Source: Kiritimatiellales bacterium
GTDB taxonomy: Bacteria; Verrucomicrobiota; Kiritimatiellia; Kiritimatiellales; Pontiellaceae
DNA length: 34,534 bases
Reading direction: 5' to 3'
NCBI GenBank assembly: GCA_003230915.1
Contig: QIHI01000012.1
Span: 1 to 34,534, forward strand
Positions 15,976-25,872 of this stretch are shown in pieces. The position numbers were made by a program, and so were the translations under genes. Positions within the stretch are counted from its first letter, which is position 1. Every line of letters starts with the position of its first letter. The notes below the pieces were generated by a model, which saw only the letters and a program-made list of their open reading frames with translations, searched no databases and was not told the DNA's origin.

Positions 15976-17064
15976 TTATTTATTTGAAAAATCCTCGTCG
16001 CGTGAGCAGCAGTAGGCGATGATCTCCGAAATGGAGTCGGGGGAGATACCCCGCCAGAAGACGTTCCACTTTCCTTCAGTGTGATGGCCGTCGGCCTGCT
16101 TGTCGTACCACGAGTTGAAGGGATTCGACACATTCGAGCGCCAGAAAAACGCATCGTGGTTGCGGCAAACCTCACGCCACAGCTCCATCGCAACCCCCTC
16201 GCCGCGCGCTTCCTGTCCGACCGCGAATTTAGAGAGGTAGTGACCCGCCGAATGCGTTTCGAGCAATGCCGCCCCGCGATAATTCTTTTCGATATAGGCA
16301 TCGGCTACATCTTCAAAAAACGCCTCGCTCAACAGTATCTTTCCAAAACTCGCCTCCAGCAATCGCAGCAAGCGGTCATGATCGATCCTCTCAAGCCCGC
16401 AAAAATGGGTAATTTCACTTCCTCGCAGAAACAGCGTTCCCGAACCCTTAACCGTAAAGATTTCCTGCAGCAGGTTGATCGGCGAGGTAATGGAAAGGTG
16501 TGTGCCCGGCCGTTCTTCGAGAAGTTTTTTTCCAAGAGCCGGAAAATTGTATTCAAGCACCTCCAAAGGCTGAAAGTTTTCCTTGTGGGTGTAGACGTGT
16601 GGCAGCAGTTCGCCGGAAGCACTCTTCAGCCCGCCTGCCGCACGGATAAAATGAACGCGCGTGGCTACCTCTGGAACCCCTTGCAACAGGGCATCTTCCA
16701 ACGTCATATTTTCAGCCACCAGCACTGGCACTTTTTCGGCTGCGTGTGACTGCCGAATAAAGTCCTCCACGTCACTTTCATCCAACCTTCGAAAATGGAA
16801 TATAGATTCGTCGGCCAAGGCCGCCTCCATCTTCTTCGTTTCCTCTCCGCAGAGCAGGATGGCCGGAACGAGTTCGAGGCGCAACAGGAAGTGCAAATCG
16901 AAAGCAAGCACCTCTGCACCGGCTTCGATGCTACCAAGATCCGGGCAGAGCAAGGCAAAGCAGGCTGAATGGTCGGCATGGAATTTTCCGAGGTAGAACT
17001 CGTATTCCTCCCGCCGCCCGATGCTGTCGAGAAACAATCGTATGGTTTTATTCAGTGTGATCAT
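15976..17064 (-). CDS. N-acetylglutamate synthase-like protein with degenerate kinase domain
   Basis: A 362-residue protein built like the bifunctional acetylglutamate kinase/synthases of Xanthomonas type. The C-terminal NAT (DUF619) domain is clear at about 245-340: SAGHYLSKFAVGQEARGEGV, FFWRSNVSNPFNSWY and WNVFWRG. Before it comes the kinase-type close TSPINLLQEIFTVKGSGTLF (193-212). The N-terminal part aligns in outline with the amino-acid-kinase fold, but the ATP-binding K-x-GG and GGG loops are not recognisable. Acetyl transfer from acetyl-CoA to glutamate, the first step of arginine synthesis, is the likely activity; phosphorylation is not expected. It follows peptide deformylase by 21 bases on the same strand. 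No other arginine gene is present in the window. Confidence 0.75.
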   Translation of the reverse strand: MITLNKTIRLFLDSIGRREEYEFYLGKFHADHSACFALLCPDLGSIEAGAEVLAFDLHFLLRLELVPAILLCGEETKKMEAALADESIFHFRRLDESDVEDFIRQSHAAEKVPVLVAENMTLEDALLQGVPEVATRVHFIRAAGGLKSASGELLPHVYTHKENFQPLEVLEYNFPALGKKLLEERPGTHLSITSPINLLQEIFTVKGSGTLFLRGSEITHFCGLERIDHDRLLRLLEASFGKILLSEAFFEDVADAYIEKNYRGAALLETHSAGHYLSKFAVGQEARGEGVAMELWREVCRNHDAFFWRSNVSNPFNSWYDKQADGHHTEGKWNVFWRGISPDSISEIIAYCCSRDEDFSNK

Positions 17065-17085
17065 GACGAACCACTATTCTTTTAA

Positions 17086-17637
17086 TCAAAGTGCTAGTTT
17101 AGTTTGTTTGACAAGGCGCTTGAGCTTGCCACCGAGAGCGACCTTCTTGACATGCGACATGCGATCGACCAGCAAGATGCCATCGAGATGATCAAGTTCA
17201 TGTTGAATTGCGCGGGAGAGCAACCCCTTAGCATGGATGGCCTGCGGATCCCCATTGAGATCGGTGTACTCGGTATCGACCTCGTACCATCGCTCCACAT
17301 TGGCAAAGATATCCGGGAAACTCAGACAACCCTCTTGTCCCACCTGTACGTCGTTCGTATGTCCAACCATTTTGGGGTTAATCAGCACGAGTGGCATCTC
17401 AACATCCGGATTGTCGCGCTCGTCATTTTCTCCGATGTCACTGTCCGGCGGAATATCGATCACAAATATGCGCGCCGTATGACCCACCTGCTCGGCCGCC
17501 AGCCCAACACCGTGCTCTTGATACATCGTCTCCAGCATCTCTTTCGCAAGCGTTTGGATTTCGCTAGTGATCTCCGTCACTTCCACCGCTTTCTTGCGGA
17601 GCATCGGGTTTCCATATGTACAAATGGGTAAACTCAT
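17086..17637 (-). CDS. def: Peptide deformylase
   Basis: A 183-residue metalloenzyme that removes the formyl group from nascent N-terminal methionine. All three family motifs are present: GVGLAAEQVG (43-52, with E where P is common), EGCLSFP with the metal ligand C104, and QHELDHLDG with H146, H150 and catalytic E147. I chose the ATG at 17637 because MSLPICTYGNPMLRKKA is the usual beginning of the family. The frame stays open to a TTG at 17685, whose extra 16 residues have no family counterpart. AAGGA is about 13 bases upstream, further than usual. The gene is divergent from prmA and precedes the NAGS-like gene. Confidence 0.95.
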   Translation of the reverse strand: MSLPICTYGNPMLRKKAVEVTEITSEIQTLAKEMLETMYQEHGVGLAAEQVGHTARIFVIDIPPDSDIGENDERDNPDVEMPLVLINPKMVGHTNDVQVGQEGCLSFPDIFANVERWYEVDTEYTDLNGDPQAIHAKGLLSRAIQHELDHLDGILLVDRMSHVKKVALGGKLKRLVKQTKLAL

Positions 17638-17736
17638 AGCGGCAAGGTTTTCCTTGAGACAGCGACCGATGTCAAATGAATTCAAGCCTTCGGCACGGTG
17701 CTTGAAACCCTAGTGTGGTTCGTATAGAAAGACCAA

Positions 17737-18597
17737 ATGGAAACCAAAAACTTAAACAGCGGCGGACAGCTCAATCTGTTGCTGGCCACCCAGAACGTGA
17801 AAGCCACCTGCGAATGGGTGCGAGCGGCACTACAGAAGGAACCGATCGAATTCACCCAGCCCTTCGCGGAAGAATCGCGGATCGAAATCTATTTCGACTC
17901 CCGGCTCGAAGCCGAGATTGCGCTCAAAGCTCTACCGCCCGAACTACCGATTCAAACTGCGGAAACCAAAGAATGCAAGGAACAGGACTGGGCCACCTTC
18001 TGGCAGCACCACTTCCAAATAATGGAATTGGGCCAAAACCTGCGCATCGTCCCTGAATGGGAGAAGGCGCCCGAGGATAGGAAAATAAATATTATCATCA
18101 ACCCCGGTTTAAGCTTCGGCACCGGCGGACACTTTACCACCCAGTTCTGCCTCGAAGCACTTGAAGAAGCCATTCAAACCCTGAAACCTACAACCCTAAT
18201 CGATGCCGGAACAGGTAGCGGAATCCTCTCCATCGCTGCAATCAAACTCGGTATCCCGAAGGTCGATGCCTTCGACTACGACCCGGTTTGCATCGATCAA
18301 TGCACAGCCAACGCCGCACGCAACAGTATAGATGGTGCTATCAACTTTTTCCAAGCCGATGTTCTGGAACCCGGCTGGTATTCGGAACCCGCCGATCTCG
18401 TCTGCGCCAACATTCTGACCTCGGTACTGCTCGAAGCCGCGCCACTGATTAAGCGCGCAACAAAAAAACGGATGCTGCTCAGCGGCATCCGCGAGATTGA
18501 GGCCGATGCCGTAGCCGATACTTTTGTCCAGCTCGGCTGCCGAGAAATCTCGCGCGATGGCGACGGGAAATGGTGCGGGCTGGTGATCGATGTCTAA
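17737..18597 (+). CDS. prmA: Ribosomal protein L11 methyltransferase
   Basis: A 286-residue SAM-dependent methyltransferase expected to trimethylate ribosomal protein L11. The family motif GLSFGTGGHFTT (124-135; usually GMAFGTGTHPTT) precedes the SAM-binding DAGTGSGILSI (156-166), the acidic FDYDPVCID and the catalytic-loop ANIL at about 224-227. The N-terminal part (1-110) corresponds to the L11-recognition domain. The start has no strong ribosome site. The last eight bases overlap the next gene, so the two are probably coupled. Confidence 0.9.
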   Translation: METKNLNSGGQLNLLLATQNVKATCEWVRAALQKEPIEFTQPFAEESRIEIYFDSRLEAEIALKALPPELPIQTAETKECKEQDWATFWQHHFQIMELGQNLRIVPEWEKAPEDRKINIIINPGLSFGTGGHFTTQFCLEALEEAIQTLKPTTLIDAGTGSGILSIAAIKLGIPKVDAFDYDPVCIDQCTANAARNSIDGAINFFQADVLEPGWYSEPADLVCANILTSVLLEAAPLIKRATKKRMLLSGIREIEADAVADTFVQLGCREISRDGDGKWCGLVIDV

Positions 18598-19549
18598 ACA
18601 CACACAAAACAAAACCAGACCGCGAACGCGCCTCGACGAAGGCTTGGACCTACTCGCGCTAGGCATTGCAACGGCAACTGTGCTGGGATTTCTTGGCCGC
18701 TGGTTTTGGTTCTTCGATCTGTTTTCGCACTTCCGCGTGCAATACATGCAACTCTGCTTGTTACTGATCGGCATTGCGCTATGGCGACGGAAAAACAAAA
18801 AGGCGATTGTGCTCATTCTGCTGGCCTGCCTCAATTATGCCTTCGTGCTCCCGCTCTATTTCGGCAAGCCCTCCCCGCCGTCCGGTCCGACCACACGCGT
18901 CATGCTGATGAACCTCAATGCCGGAAACGAAAACACGGAGCAGGTGCTCGCCACCATCCGAAAAGCCGATCCCGACCTTCTGCTTCTAGAAGAGGTGACT
19001 CCCAAATGGGCCATCGAACTGGACGTGTTGAATGCGGATTATCCCCACCGCATCGCCGAACCTCAGGAAGGTTGCTTTGGAATCATGCTGTTGAGCAAAT
19101 ATCCCCTCGCCCACGAAAAGATCGTGCAAATCGGCGACGCGGGCGTTCCTTCCATCATTACCGATGTCCATTTTCCGCACAGCACGGTTTCGGTGATTGG
19201 GACTCATCTCCTACCGCCGATAGGCGCGGAAGACTCCAAATACAGGAACAACCAATTAACCGAACTTCCCCCTATCGTGATGGAACAAAAGCACCCTGTA
19301 CTTTTAATCGGCGACCTCAATGTTTCTCCATTCTCCTACTGGTTTAAAAGGGTTGTTTCCGAATCCAGACTGGAGAACAGCATGAAGGGCTTTGGGTTCC
19401 AGCCCACCTGGCCCAGCAACAACCGATTCCTGCGCATTCCGCTCGATCATGTTCTGCATTCCTCCGAAATTAAAATCCACCATCGGATGGTTGCTGGAGA
19501 TGTTGGCTCAGATCACTTTCCCGTGATTGTCGATTTCTTGGTGGAGTGA
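18590..19549 (+). CDS. Membrane-anchored endonuclease/exonuclease/phosphatase-family protein
   Basis: A 319-residue protein with about three hydrophobic segments at 19-90 and a C-terminal EEP (DNase I-like) domain from about 103. Metal and catalytic positions of the fold are visible: N110 (LMNLN), E135 (LLLEEV), D242 and N244 (IGDLNVSPF), D286-H287 and the closing SDHFPV (307-312). Proteins of this layout hydrolyse phosphodiester or phosphomonoester bonds outside the inner membrane, and the substrate is not predictable here. It overlaps the prmA end by eight bases. The gap to the next gene (19550-19634) contains only a CACCAAAAC-type low-complexity tract. Confidence 0.88.
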   Translation: MSKHTQNKTRPRTRLDEGLDLLALGIATATVLGFLGRWFWFFDLFSHFRVQYMQLCLLLIGIALWRRKNKKAIVLILLACLNYAFVLPLYFGKPSPPSGPTTRVMLMNLNAGNENTEQVLATIRKADPDLLLLEEVTPKWAIELDVLNADYPHRIAEPQEGCFGIMLLSKYPLAHEKIVQIGDAGVPSIITDVHFPHSTVSVIGTHLLPPIGAEDSKYRNNQLTELPPIVMEQKHPVLLIGDLNVSPFSYWFKRVVSESRLENSMKGFGFQPTWPSNNRFLRIPLDHVLHSSEIKIHHRMVAGDVGSDHFPVIVDFLVE

Positions 19550-19634
19550 TTTCAATGCGAAGGACACCAAAACTCGCAGAGCCGAAAGTGGATTGCTGTG
19601 CGAAACTTTTCAGCCTTTGCATTGAGGTTCCTGG

Positions 19635-21569
19635 TTAAAAGAACCCGCCGTTCTGCCGCAAAATATCTTCAGGGATCTCGGAAATAAAGCGGGAGGGGTC
19701 GAGGAAGATCATGCCGCCGTCGCGCTGGCGGCGCACCATCGGTGTGCAGAGGAACAGCTCGTCTTTGGCGCGAGTGACGGCGACGTAGAAGAGACGGCGT
19801 TCCTCGGAGTCGCCCGCCTCCTCGATTGCTTTTTTACTGGGGAACATGTCTTCGTTGAGAAACAGGACAAAGATCACCTTCCACTCCAGTCCCTTGGCCT
19901 GATGGACCGTGGAAAGGCGAAGGGCATCCTCATTTTCCTCGTCGGACGGAGCCTTGCCGCCCTCGTTGTCGAGATTGGAGAGGAGCGCAATCTCAGAGAG
20001 AAAGGCTTCGGTGGAATCAAACTTGACGGTGAAGTCGATAAGGCCGTCAATATCCTCGGCACGGAACTTGTGGTTGTCGAAATTTTCGACCATATATTCG
20101 GTATAGAAGACCTTGCCAAAGCGGAAGACCACTTCGCCGGGATCGTTCTGGAGGTTTTCCTCGTGGTAGGCGAGAAAGACGGGCTTGAGCACTTCCCACC
20201 CTTCGCGTGCGGCGGCGGGCAGTGCGGCGATCAGTTGTTCGTGGGTCTCTTCGCGCTGGAGGTTTACGCGCCCACCGAGCTTGTGGAAAATCTTGTGCGA
20301 GGTCTTTTTCCCGACCTTTGGCAGCATTTCAATCAAGCGGGAAAAGGCCAGCTCGTCGGAGGGGTTGACCAGTAGGCGCAGCACGGTGCAGACATCCTTG
20401 ATATGCGCCTGCTCGAAGAAGCGCACGCCGGAGGTTACGACATAGTGCATCTGCGCGCGTGCCAGTTCCATCTGGAGTTCCATGGCGTGGAAGTGCGAGC
20501 GATAGAGGACGCAGATTTCGGAGAGCGGAATTCCCTTGCGGTTCAGCTCGCGTGCTTTTTCAATCACAAACCGAGCCTGCATCGAACCGTCGCGCACCTT
20601 CACAAGATGCGGCACATCCCCGTTTTCACGCACGGCTTGTAGCTCCTTTTGGAACTGTTCGGGGTTTCCGGAAATCACCTCGTTGGCAACATCGAGGATT
20701 TCGGGTGTGCTGCGATAGTTGATTTGGAGCTTGAAGGTTTTTGCACCAGCGTATGCCTTTTCAAAATCAAGAAAGTTGCGGAAATCGGCACCGCGCCATG
20801 AGTAGATACTTTGGAAGTCGTCGCCCACCACCATGAGGTTGCCGTGGGTCTTGACGAGATAATGAACCAACTGAGCCTGAATGGCGTTGGTATCCTGATA
20901 TTCATCAACAAGGACATACTTGAATTCGTCCTGGTAGAAGGCGCGGATTTTTTCGTTTTCGACGAGCAGTTTGAGTACGTGGATGAGCAGGTCGTCGAAG
21001 TCCATTGCGTTCGACTCTTTCTTACGTGCCTGATAGCGGGCATGCGCTTTGAGTACCCAATCCGGATCAACTTCGGAATGCTCAAATCGCTCGGTGACGG
21101 CGGCGGAGAGGTCTCCCATGCGGCCGCTCACCACACCGAAAAGGCTGAGTAATACGTCCGGCTTCGGAAAGTGTTTCTTCTCCACGTCCAGCTCGTCGAT
21201 ACAGGCGCGCATCAGCTTCTTGGCATCGTCGGCATCGAGTATGGTGAAGTCGCGCCCAAAACCGATGCAGTCGGCATGCGAACGTAGCAAACGATTTGCA
21301 AACGAATGGAAGGTTCCGCTGTATCCGCTATTGAAACGGCGTTGCACCAGCGTTTCGGCGCGCGTGAGCATCTCCTTGGCGGCCTTGTTCGTGAAGGTTA
21401 GCAACAGAACCTCCCAAGGCTGAACCTCTTTCTCTGTCACAAGATAGGCGAGGCGGTAGATCAGCGTGCGGGTTTTCCCGGTTCCAGCGGCGGCCACCAC
21501 CAGCGCCGGTCCGTCGGATGCGGTGACGGCGGCATACTGCTCTTCGTTGAGTTCTTCCTTAAAATTCAT
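19635..21569 (-). CDS. UvrD/Rep-family ATP-dependent DNA helicase
   Basis: A 644-residue superfamily 1A 3'-to-5' helicase. Motifs in order: the Q-motif region LNEEQYAAV, Walker A AAAGTGKT with K32, TFTNKAAKEM, GTFHSF, Walker B VLVDEYQDTN, VGDDFQSIYSWRGA, INYRSTPEI, STVHQAKGLEWKVIF and VAVTRAKDEL. It is shorter than E. coli UvrD (about 720) and lacks its C-terminal extension. I chose the ATG at 21569 because the residues before it (from 21647) look like translated non-coding DNA and match no helicase N-terminus; neither start has a good ribosome site. The role may be repair or replication-restart; which paralogue it is cannot be said. Confidence 0.93.
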   Translation of the reverse strand: MNFKEELNEEQYAAVTASDGPALVVAAAGTGKTRTLIYRLAYLVTEKEVQPWEVLLLTFTNKAAKEMLTRAETLVQRRFNSGYSGTFHSFANRLLRSHADCIGFGRDFTILDADDAKKLMRACIDELDVEKKHFPKPDVLLSLFGVVSGRMGDLSAAVTERFEHSEVDPDWVLKAHARYQARKKESNAMDFDDLLIHVLKLLVENEKIRAFYQDEFKYVLVDEYQDTNAIQAQLVHYLVKTHGNLMVVGDDFQSIYSWRGADFRNFLDFEKAYAGAKTFKLQINYRSTPEILDVANEVISGNPEQFQKELQAVRENGDVPHLVKVRDGSMQARFVIEKARELNRKGIPLSEICVLYRSHFHAMELQMELARAQMHYVVTSGVRFFEQAHIKDVCTVLRLLVNPSDELAFSRLIEMLPKVGKKTSHKIFHKLGGRVNLQREETHEQLIAALPAAAREGWEVLKPVFLAYHEENLQNDPGEVVFRFGKVFYTEYMVENFDNHKFRAEDIDGLIDFTVKFDSTEAFLSEIALLSNLDNEGGKAPSDEENEDALRLSTVHQAKGLEWKVIFVLFLNEDMFPSKKAIEEAGDSEERRLFYVAVTRAKDELFLCTPMVRRQRDGGMIFLDPSRFISEIPEDILRQNGGFF

Positions 21570-21784
21570 GCGCGGAACATTAGCGAAAAACTCATCACCC
21601 ACAAAGCCACAAAAACACGAAGCTACAGGGGGACTATGCGCATCCATGAATGGATTCGGTGTGCTAGTAATAGCCTTTCATAAACGGAGTCGAGTTCCAT
21701 GTGCAACTTCATAGAGCCGTCCACTACACTTATTCCAATTTTATTTTCTGTCCTATCTTAGTGGCCCCGTGGCTTGGTGTGAGT

Positions 21785-23104
21785 TTATTTTTCTTCGTCG
21801 AAGAACTTACGCAAGGTGATGGGGTCGAGGGTTTCATCGAGGTTGATCTCGACCGCGGTAAGAAGCTCGTCGGTGATGAGATCCTTAACCAGACCGAGGT
21901 CTTCTGGGGATGAACCGTCGGAGATCATCAGGTCGTAGATTTTTTTTGCGGTGACATGTTCGGGCGCCTGCTGCAATACATAGCATCTGGAGTTTTCGGT
22001 TCCCATCTTGCCCAGCAAGTTTGCTGTATCCAGCACTTGCATCACCTCATTCATCAGGCGAATGGGAATATTGTTTGCTCGGGCATAGGCCACGGTATCG
22101 AGCGATGCTTCCGACCCTTGGAAAACCCGCACGGCCTCCTGCATCACCGAGAAGGCCACCCAAAGCTTGGAGATCATGCTGGCGCGTACAGCACGCTGTT
22201 CCTCCGCATAGGTGTTGCGGTTCTGGATGGCAAAGGCCAACTCGGCGCCAAAAAGTAAAATGACCCAGCTCATCTGCATCCAGAACAAGAAAATGGGGAT
22301 GTAGGCGATTGTCCCATAAATTGCACTCAAACGGGTTACTCCAATACCCACCTTGATCATCAACACCTGAAGGATAATGGCCAGAAATGCACTCACGAAG
22401 CCACCAACTACAGCCGAACGGAACATGACCTTGGTGTTGGGAATAAACATGAATACCGCCATGAACGCCAGCGTCATGATCAAAACCGGAGCCATCTGAA
22501 GCATTATCTTGATGACGGGCCCCAGCCAGAAAATCTGACCGGAGAATGTGGCAAGCTTTACCGAAAGATAGTTAGCCCCGATCATCAAAATAGGCGTAAC
22601 GACGAGAACCGAAAGATAGTTCCGAGCCTTGTCCACAATGCTTCTAGGCGACTGGACGCCCCAAATCTGATTGAAGGATTCTTCGATTCCGCTCAATAGT
22701 TTAAAAATGATGTATAGAAAAATTACGCCGCCGAATGTGCCTAGCGCAGCCATGTCAGCCGCCTCGACTAATTCGATGAAATGATCCAAAAATTCTTTGA
22801 CTTGCGGAATGTCTATCGACCATTCCTGAAGTTTTTCCTTCGCGGCAGGCAGACCAATAGCGCTGGAAATGGAAAACAAAATCACGCCGAAAGGGATCAT
22901 CGCCATCAGCGTGGCGTAGGTAAGTGCGGAGGCGTGCAGCTTGCAATTGTCTTTCTTGACGCCTTTGAGTACTAGGTGGGTAACACGCAATACCTCGATG
23001 CCGAAGGAGTGGAGCTTGGTATTATGAACCAAATCGATCCGCCACAAGTCGTGATGGAGGAAATCGAAGAACCGTTTGATTCGCTCAACTAATCTCTTTG
23101 CCAT
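21785..23104 (-). CDS. YihY/BrkB-family membrane protein with C-terminal extension
   Basis: A 439-residue inner-membrane protein. The YihY/virulence-factor-BrkB core spans about 45-315 with around six membrane helices. Family landmarks are the cluster around ALTYATLMAMIPFGVILFS and the late IYGTIAYIPIFLFWMQMSWV. Proteins of this family were once named 'ribonuclease BN', but that activity belongs to another gene, so it should not be assigned. The remaining 120 residues are soluble and look like a winged-helix-type extension found in some members. GGAGGT is six bases before the ATG. A promoter is visible upstream (23140-23167). The 215-base gap after it holds repeat-like CAC(A/T)AAG tracts and no gene. 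Confidence 0.88.
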   Translation of the reverse strand: MAKRLVERIKRFFDFLHHDLWRIDLVHNTKLHSFGIEVLRVTHLVLKGVKKDNCKLHASALTYATLMAMIPFGVILFSISSAIGLPAAKEKLQEWSIDIPQVKEFLDHFIELVEAADMAALGTFGGVIFLYIIFKLLSGIEESFNQIWGVQSPRSIVDKARNYLSVLVVTPILMIGANYLSVKLATFSGQIFWLGPVIKIMLQMAPVLIMTLAFMAVFMFIPNTKVMFRSAVVGGFVSAFLAIILQVLMIKVGIGVTRLSAIYGTIAYIPIFLFWMQMSWVILLFGAELAFAIQNRNTYAEEQRAVRASMISKLWVAFSVMQEAVRVFQGSEASLDTVAYARANNIPIRLMNEVMQVLDTANLLGKMGTENSRCYVLQQAPEHVTAKKIYDLMISDGSSPEDLGLVKDLITDELLTAVEINLDETLDPITLRKFFDEEK

Positions 23105-23139
23105 GATCCACCTCCATCCCTTTTTCGATCCGTGGGGTT

Positions 23140-23167
23140 TTTATACCCTTTTGGAGTACGGTAGCAA
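23140..23167 (-). promoter_or_regulatory. Probable promoter of the YihY/BrkB gene
   Basis: On the minus strand TTGCTA (complement of 23162-23167) and TATAAA (complement of 23140-23145) are separated by 16 bases and lie about 35 bases before the ATG at 23104. They match the sigma-70 consensus at four and five of six positions. It sits just after the stop of the barrel-protein gene. Confidence 0.4.
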
Positions 23168-23176
23168 CCCAGTGCT

Positions 23177-24034
23177 TTAAAACGAAACTGAAATCCCGGC
23201 GTAAGGGCCGTCGAGATTGATATCAACCTCTTGGAAACTAAGCCAACGATACCCTCCCCGTAGCTGAATAAACCGGTGTCCGAGGCTAATGGAAAGATCG
23301 TAATCTCTCGCGGAAACATTCATCCACTCATACCATGCCGGGCGGAATTCAATGCCGCACCATTCGGCCGGATAATACTTGAGAGGAACCGTCAGTGCAG
23401 CAGAAGAATCATCGGTGTTCCCTTTAATTTGAACGCCCCCAAAACCTATGCCGAACTCAAAGGTTCCCGGAAGAAAGCCGGGGCGGTAGCCTCCGTAGCG
23501 CAATATCCCGTAGTATTGGTTGATGTCCAGCGTACTCGAATCGTCGGTATACCTCGTCATCCGCCCATGAAAGGCCGCCAATTTATAGCCCACTTCAACG
23601 CGGAAATCTTGCGCATCGGTCAGCGAATCAATCTGCTGCCAGTTATAGTCGAACCGCACATAGGGTGCTGTGGCCTGACCAAGCATATGTTGCGGATAGA
23701 TTGAGGAACCGCCATCCATCCATTCTTCATCGTCCGAGGACATGGAGGCGAAAGGGTCGCCGTATTGATATTGAAACAGCCAAATCCAGAACTCACCTAG
23801 AAAACTCTCTCCTCCTCCTGACGAAGGATAGGTACCCGACCCGAAGGAGGAATTAGCGGCATCGTCATAGGTGCGGGATTGGCTTTTTTTCTTCTCGGTT
23901 TTGGAGGAGGACTTTTCAGAAATCTCCTTCTCAAGGTCGTCCAGTCGCCCTGCTACTGCTTCGCCTGCAAGCAAAAGAACCAGCACACTTAACAAAACCC
24001 TAACTTGGGCACTGAGAAAAACAGATGCCAACAT
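23177..24034 (-). CDS. Probable outer-membrane beta-barrel protein
   Basis: A 285-residue protein not assigned to a named family. A signal peptide at about 1-28 (LLSVLVLLLAGEAVAG) is followed by a charged Lys/Ser-rich linker (about 30-75). The rest is aromatic- and glycine-rich with alternating beta pattern, including RYGGYRPGFLPGTFEFGIGF. It ends in ...GISVSF, a terminal phenylalanine typical of outer-membrane barrels. AAGGA lies seven bases before the ATG. It starts 37 bases after ilvD on the same strand, but nothing links the two functionally. Confidence 0.7.
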   Translation of the reverse strand: MLASVFLSAQVRVLLSVLVLLLAGEAVAGRLDDLEKEISEKSSSKTEKKKSQSRTYDDAANSSFGSGTYPSSGGGESFLGEFWIWLFQYQYGDPFASMSSDDEEWMDGGSSIYPQHMLGQATAPYVRFDYNWQQIDSLTDAQDFRVEVGYKLAAFHGRMTRYTDDSSTLDINQYYGILRYGGYRPGFLPGTFEFGIGFGGVQIKGNTDDSSAALTVPLKYYPAEWCGIEFRPAWYEWMNVSARDYDLSISLGHRFIQLRGGYRWLSFQEVDINLDGPYAGISVSF

Positions 24035-24071
24035 TCGTCATTCCTTGTTCAATATTCAGACGATAGCCGCG

Positions 24072-25742
24072 CTATCCCTTCAGCACTGCGCCGTTGCTGG
24101 CGTTGGTGGCCATTTTGGCATAGCGCGAAAGCCAGCCGGTGGTGAAGCGTGGCGTAGGTTCCGACCAATCCTTCTTCCGTTCAGCCAGTTCCTCACCGGA
24201 GAGGTTAACTGCAAGCGTGTTGTTCGGAATATCAATTTCAATACTATCGCCTTCACGGATTAAACCAATCGACCCGCCCTCGGCGGCTTCCGGCGAAATG
24301 TGACCAATGCACGCGCCGTGCGTACCGCCGCTAAAGCGGCCGTCGGTAATCAGCGCCACACTGTCGCCAAGCCCTTGCCCCATAATATACGAAGTCGGCG
24401 CGAGCATTTCCTGCATTCCGGGACCGCCCTTCGGCCCTTCGTAGCGAATAACGACCACATCGCCTGCCTTGACCTTGCCGGCTAGAATTCCTTCGCAGGC
24501 GTCCTCCTGCGATTCGAAAATCACCGCCGGGCCGGTGTGGACGAGCATCTTCGGATCAACCCCTGCGCTTTTCACCACACAACCGCCTTCGGCAAGGTTG
24601 CCCCATAGAATGGAAAGGCCGCCGGTTTCGCTATAGGCATTTTCGATCGTGTGGATGCATTCCAAATCCAGACTCTTCGCCTCGGCAATATTGTCGCCGA
24701 GCGTGTTGCCCGTCACCGTCGGGCAATCCAAATTCAGCAGGCCATCCTTCTTGGCAATCTCAGCTAAGATTCCGCTGATTCCACCTGCCGCATGCACATC
24801 CTCAATATGGTAATCCGACGAGGGCGATACCTTGCAGATATTCGGACACTTCTTTGAAATCATGTTGATGCGTTCGAGATCGTAGTCAACACCCGCTTCC
24901 TGCGCGATCGCCAGTGTGTGCAATACGGTGTTGGTACTCCCGCCCATCGCCATATCAAGAGCAAAGGCGTTGTCGAGCGACTCTTGTGTCACGAGTTCCC
25001 GAGGAAGCGGGCCATCGGCATACGCCATTTCAACCGCGCGTTTGGCGGCATCTTTCCACAACTGGTGCCGTTCGGGTTGAATGGCAAGTAGCGTCCCGTT
25101 TCCAGGCAGAGCCAAGCCGATCGCTTCGCACAGGCAGTTCATCGAATTAGCCGTGAACATGCCGGAACACGACCCCTGACTAGGGCATCCCTTGCATTCG
25201 AGTTCGTCGAGTTCCTCGTCGGAAATCTTGCCTTGCTTGTGTGCGGCAACCCCTTCAAAAACGCTAATTAAATCAATGACCTTTCCGTTCTTCGTCTTGC
25301 CTGCCTTCATCGGGCCGCCGCTGGCAAAGATGGTCGGAATATTCACACGCATCGCGCCCATGATCATGCCCGGCACAATCTTATCGCAGTTTGGAATACA
25401 GATCATCGCATCAAAGGCGTGGGCGCCGATCATCGTTTCAACCGAATCGGCAATGAGTTCACGGCTTGGCAAGGAATACTTCATACCTGCATGACCCATG
25501 GCGATACCATCGCAGACTCCGATCATGTTGAATTCAATCGGTGTGCCGCCCGCTTCGCGGACGGCCTTCTTCACCAACTTGCCCACCTGATCCAAATGCG
25601 CATGACCCGGAATGACCTCATTGAACGAATTGCAGATGGCAATAAACGGCTTCTTGATATCTTCCGATGTCATTCCCGTCGCCCGCATTAAACTCCGGTG
25701 CGGTGCCCGCTCCACGCCCTTTTTTGTCCTGTCGCTACGCAT
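24072..25742 (-). CDS. ilvD: Dihydroxy-acid dehydratase
   Basis: A 556-residue Fe-S enzyme that converts dihydroxyisovalerate and dihydroxymethylvalerate to the keto acids of valine and isoleucine, two steps after acetolactate synthase. The Fe-S cysteines known for the family are visible: C37 (AICNSFNEV), C119 ([11 protein letters not shown]) and C192 ([13 protein letters not shown]). The C-terminal catalytic region includes [12 protein letters not shown] chose the ATG at 25742, since [18 protein letters not shown] is the usual N-terminus and GAGGA lies eight bases upstream. The first ATG at 25757 has no ribosome site and would contain that element. It lies about 8 kb from ilvBN. Confidence 0.95.
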   Translation of the reverse strand: MRSDRTKKGVERAPHRSLMRATGMTSEDIKKPFIAICNSFNEVIPGHAHLDQVGKLVKKAVREAGGTPIEFNMIGVCDGIAMGHAGMKYSLPSRELIADSVETMIGAHAFDAMICIPNCDKIVPGMIMGAMRVNIPTIFASGGPMKAGKTKNGKVIDLISVFEGVAAHKQGKISDEELDELECKGCPSQGSCSGMFTANSMNCLCEAIGLALPGNGTLLAIQPERHQLWKDAAKRAVEMAYADGPLPRELVTQESLDNAFALDMAMGGSTNTVLHTLAIAQEAGVDYDLERINMISKKCPNICKVSPSSDYHIEDVHAAGGISGILAEIAKKDGLLNLDCPTVTGNTLGDNIAEAKSLDLECIHTIENAYSETGGLSILWGNLAEGGCVVKSAGVDPKMLVHTGPAVIFESQEDACEGILAGKVKAGDVVVIRYEGPKGGPGMQEMLAPTSYIMGQGLGDSVALITDGRFSGGTHGACIGHISPEAAEGGSIGLIREGDSIEIDIPNNTLAVNLSGEELAERKKDWSEPTPRFTTGWLSRYAKMATNASNGAVLKG

Positions 25743-25819
25743 AATCCTATTCCTCATTCTAAATGGGTTAAATTAGCGAACGATTTTATCAGAGCCTCAT
25801 ACGAAGTAAACCCCCACCC

Positions 25820-25851
25820 ACAAAGAAAGCCGCTCTGGAAAGAGCGGCTTT
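25820..25851 (-). terminator. Rho-independent terminator after the TPR-barrel gene
   Basis: An 11-bp perfect stem, AAAGCCGCTCT (25826-25836) with AGAGCGGCTTT (25841-25851), encloses the four-base loop GGAA. On the minus strand it is followed by TTTCTTTG. It lies 21 bases beyond the stop at 25873 and before the ilvD gene, so it ends the 25873-26715 transcript. Confidence 0.85.
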
Positions 25852-25872
25852 AGTTGCATTTGGAAATTAAAA

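Noticed and set aside
17638-17685. TTG-started extension of peptide deformylase
   Set aside because: The family begins at the internal ATG, and the added residues match nothing.
21570-21647. 26-residue extension of the helicase
   Set aside because: It translates an intergenic CACAAAG-type tract and has no ribosome site.
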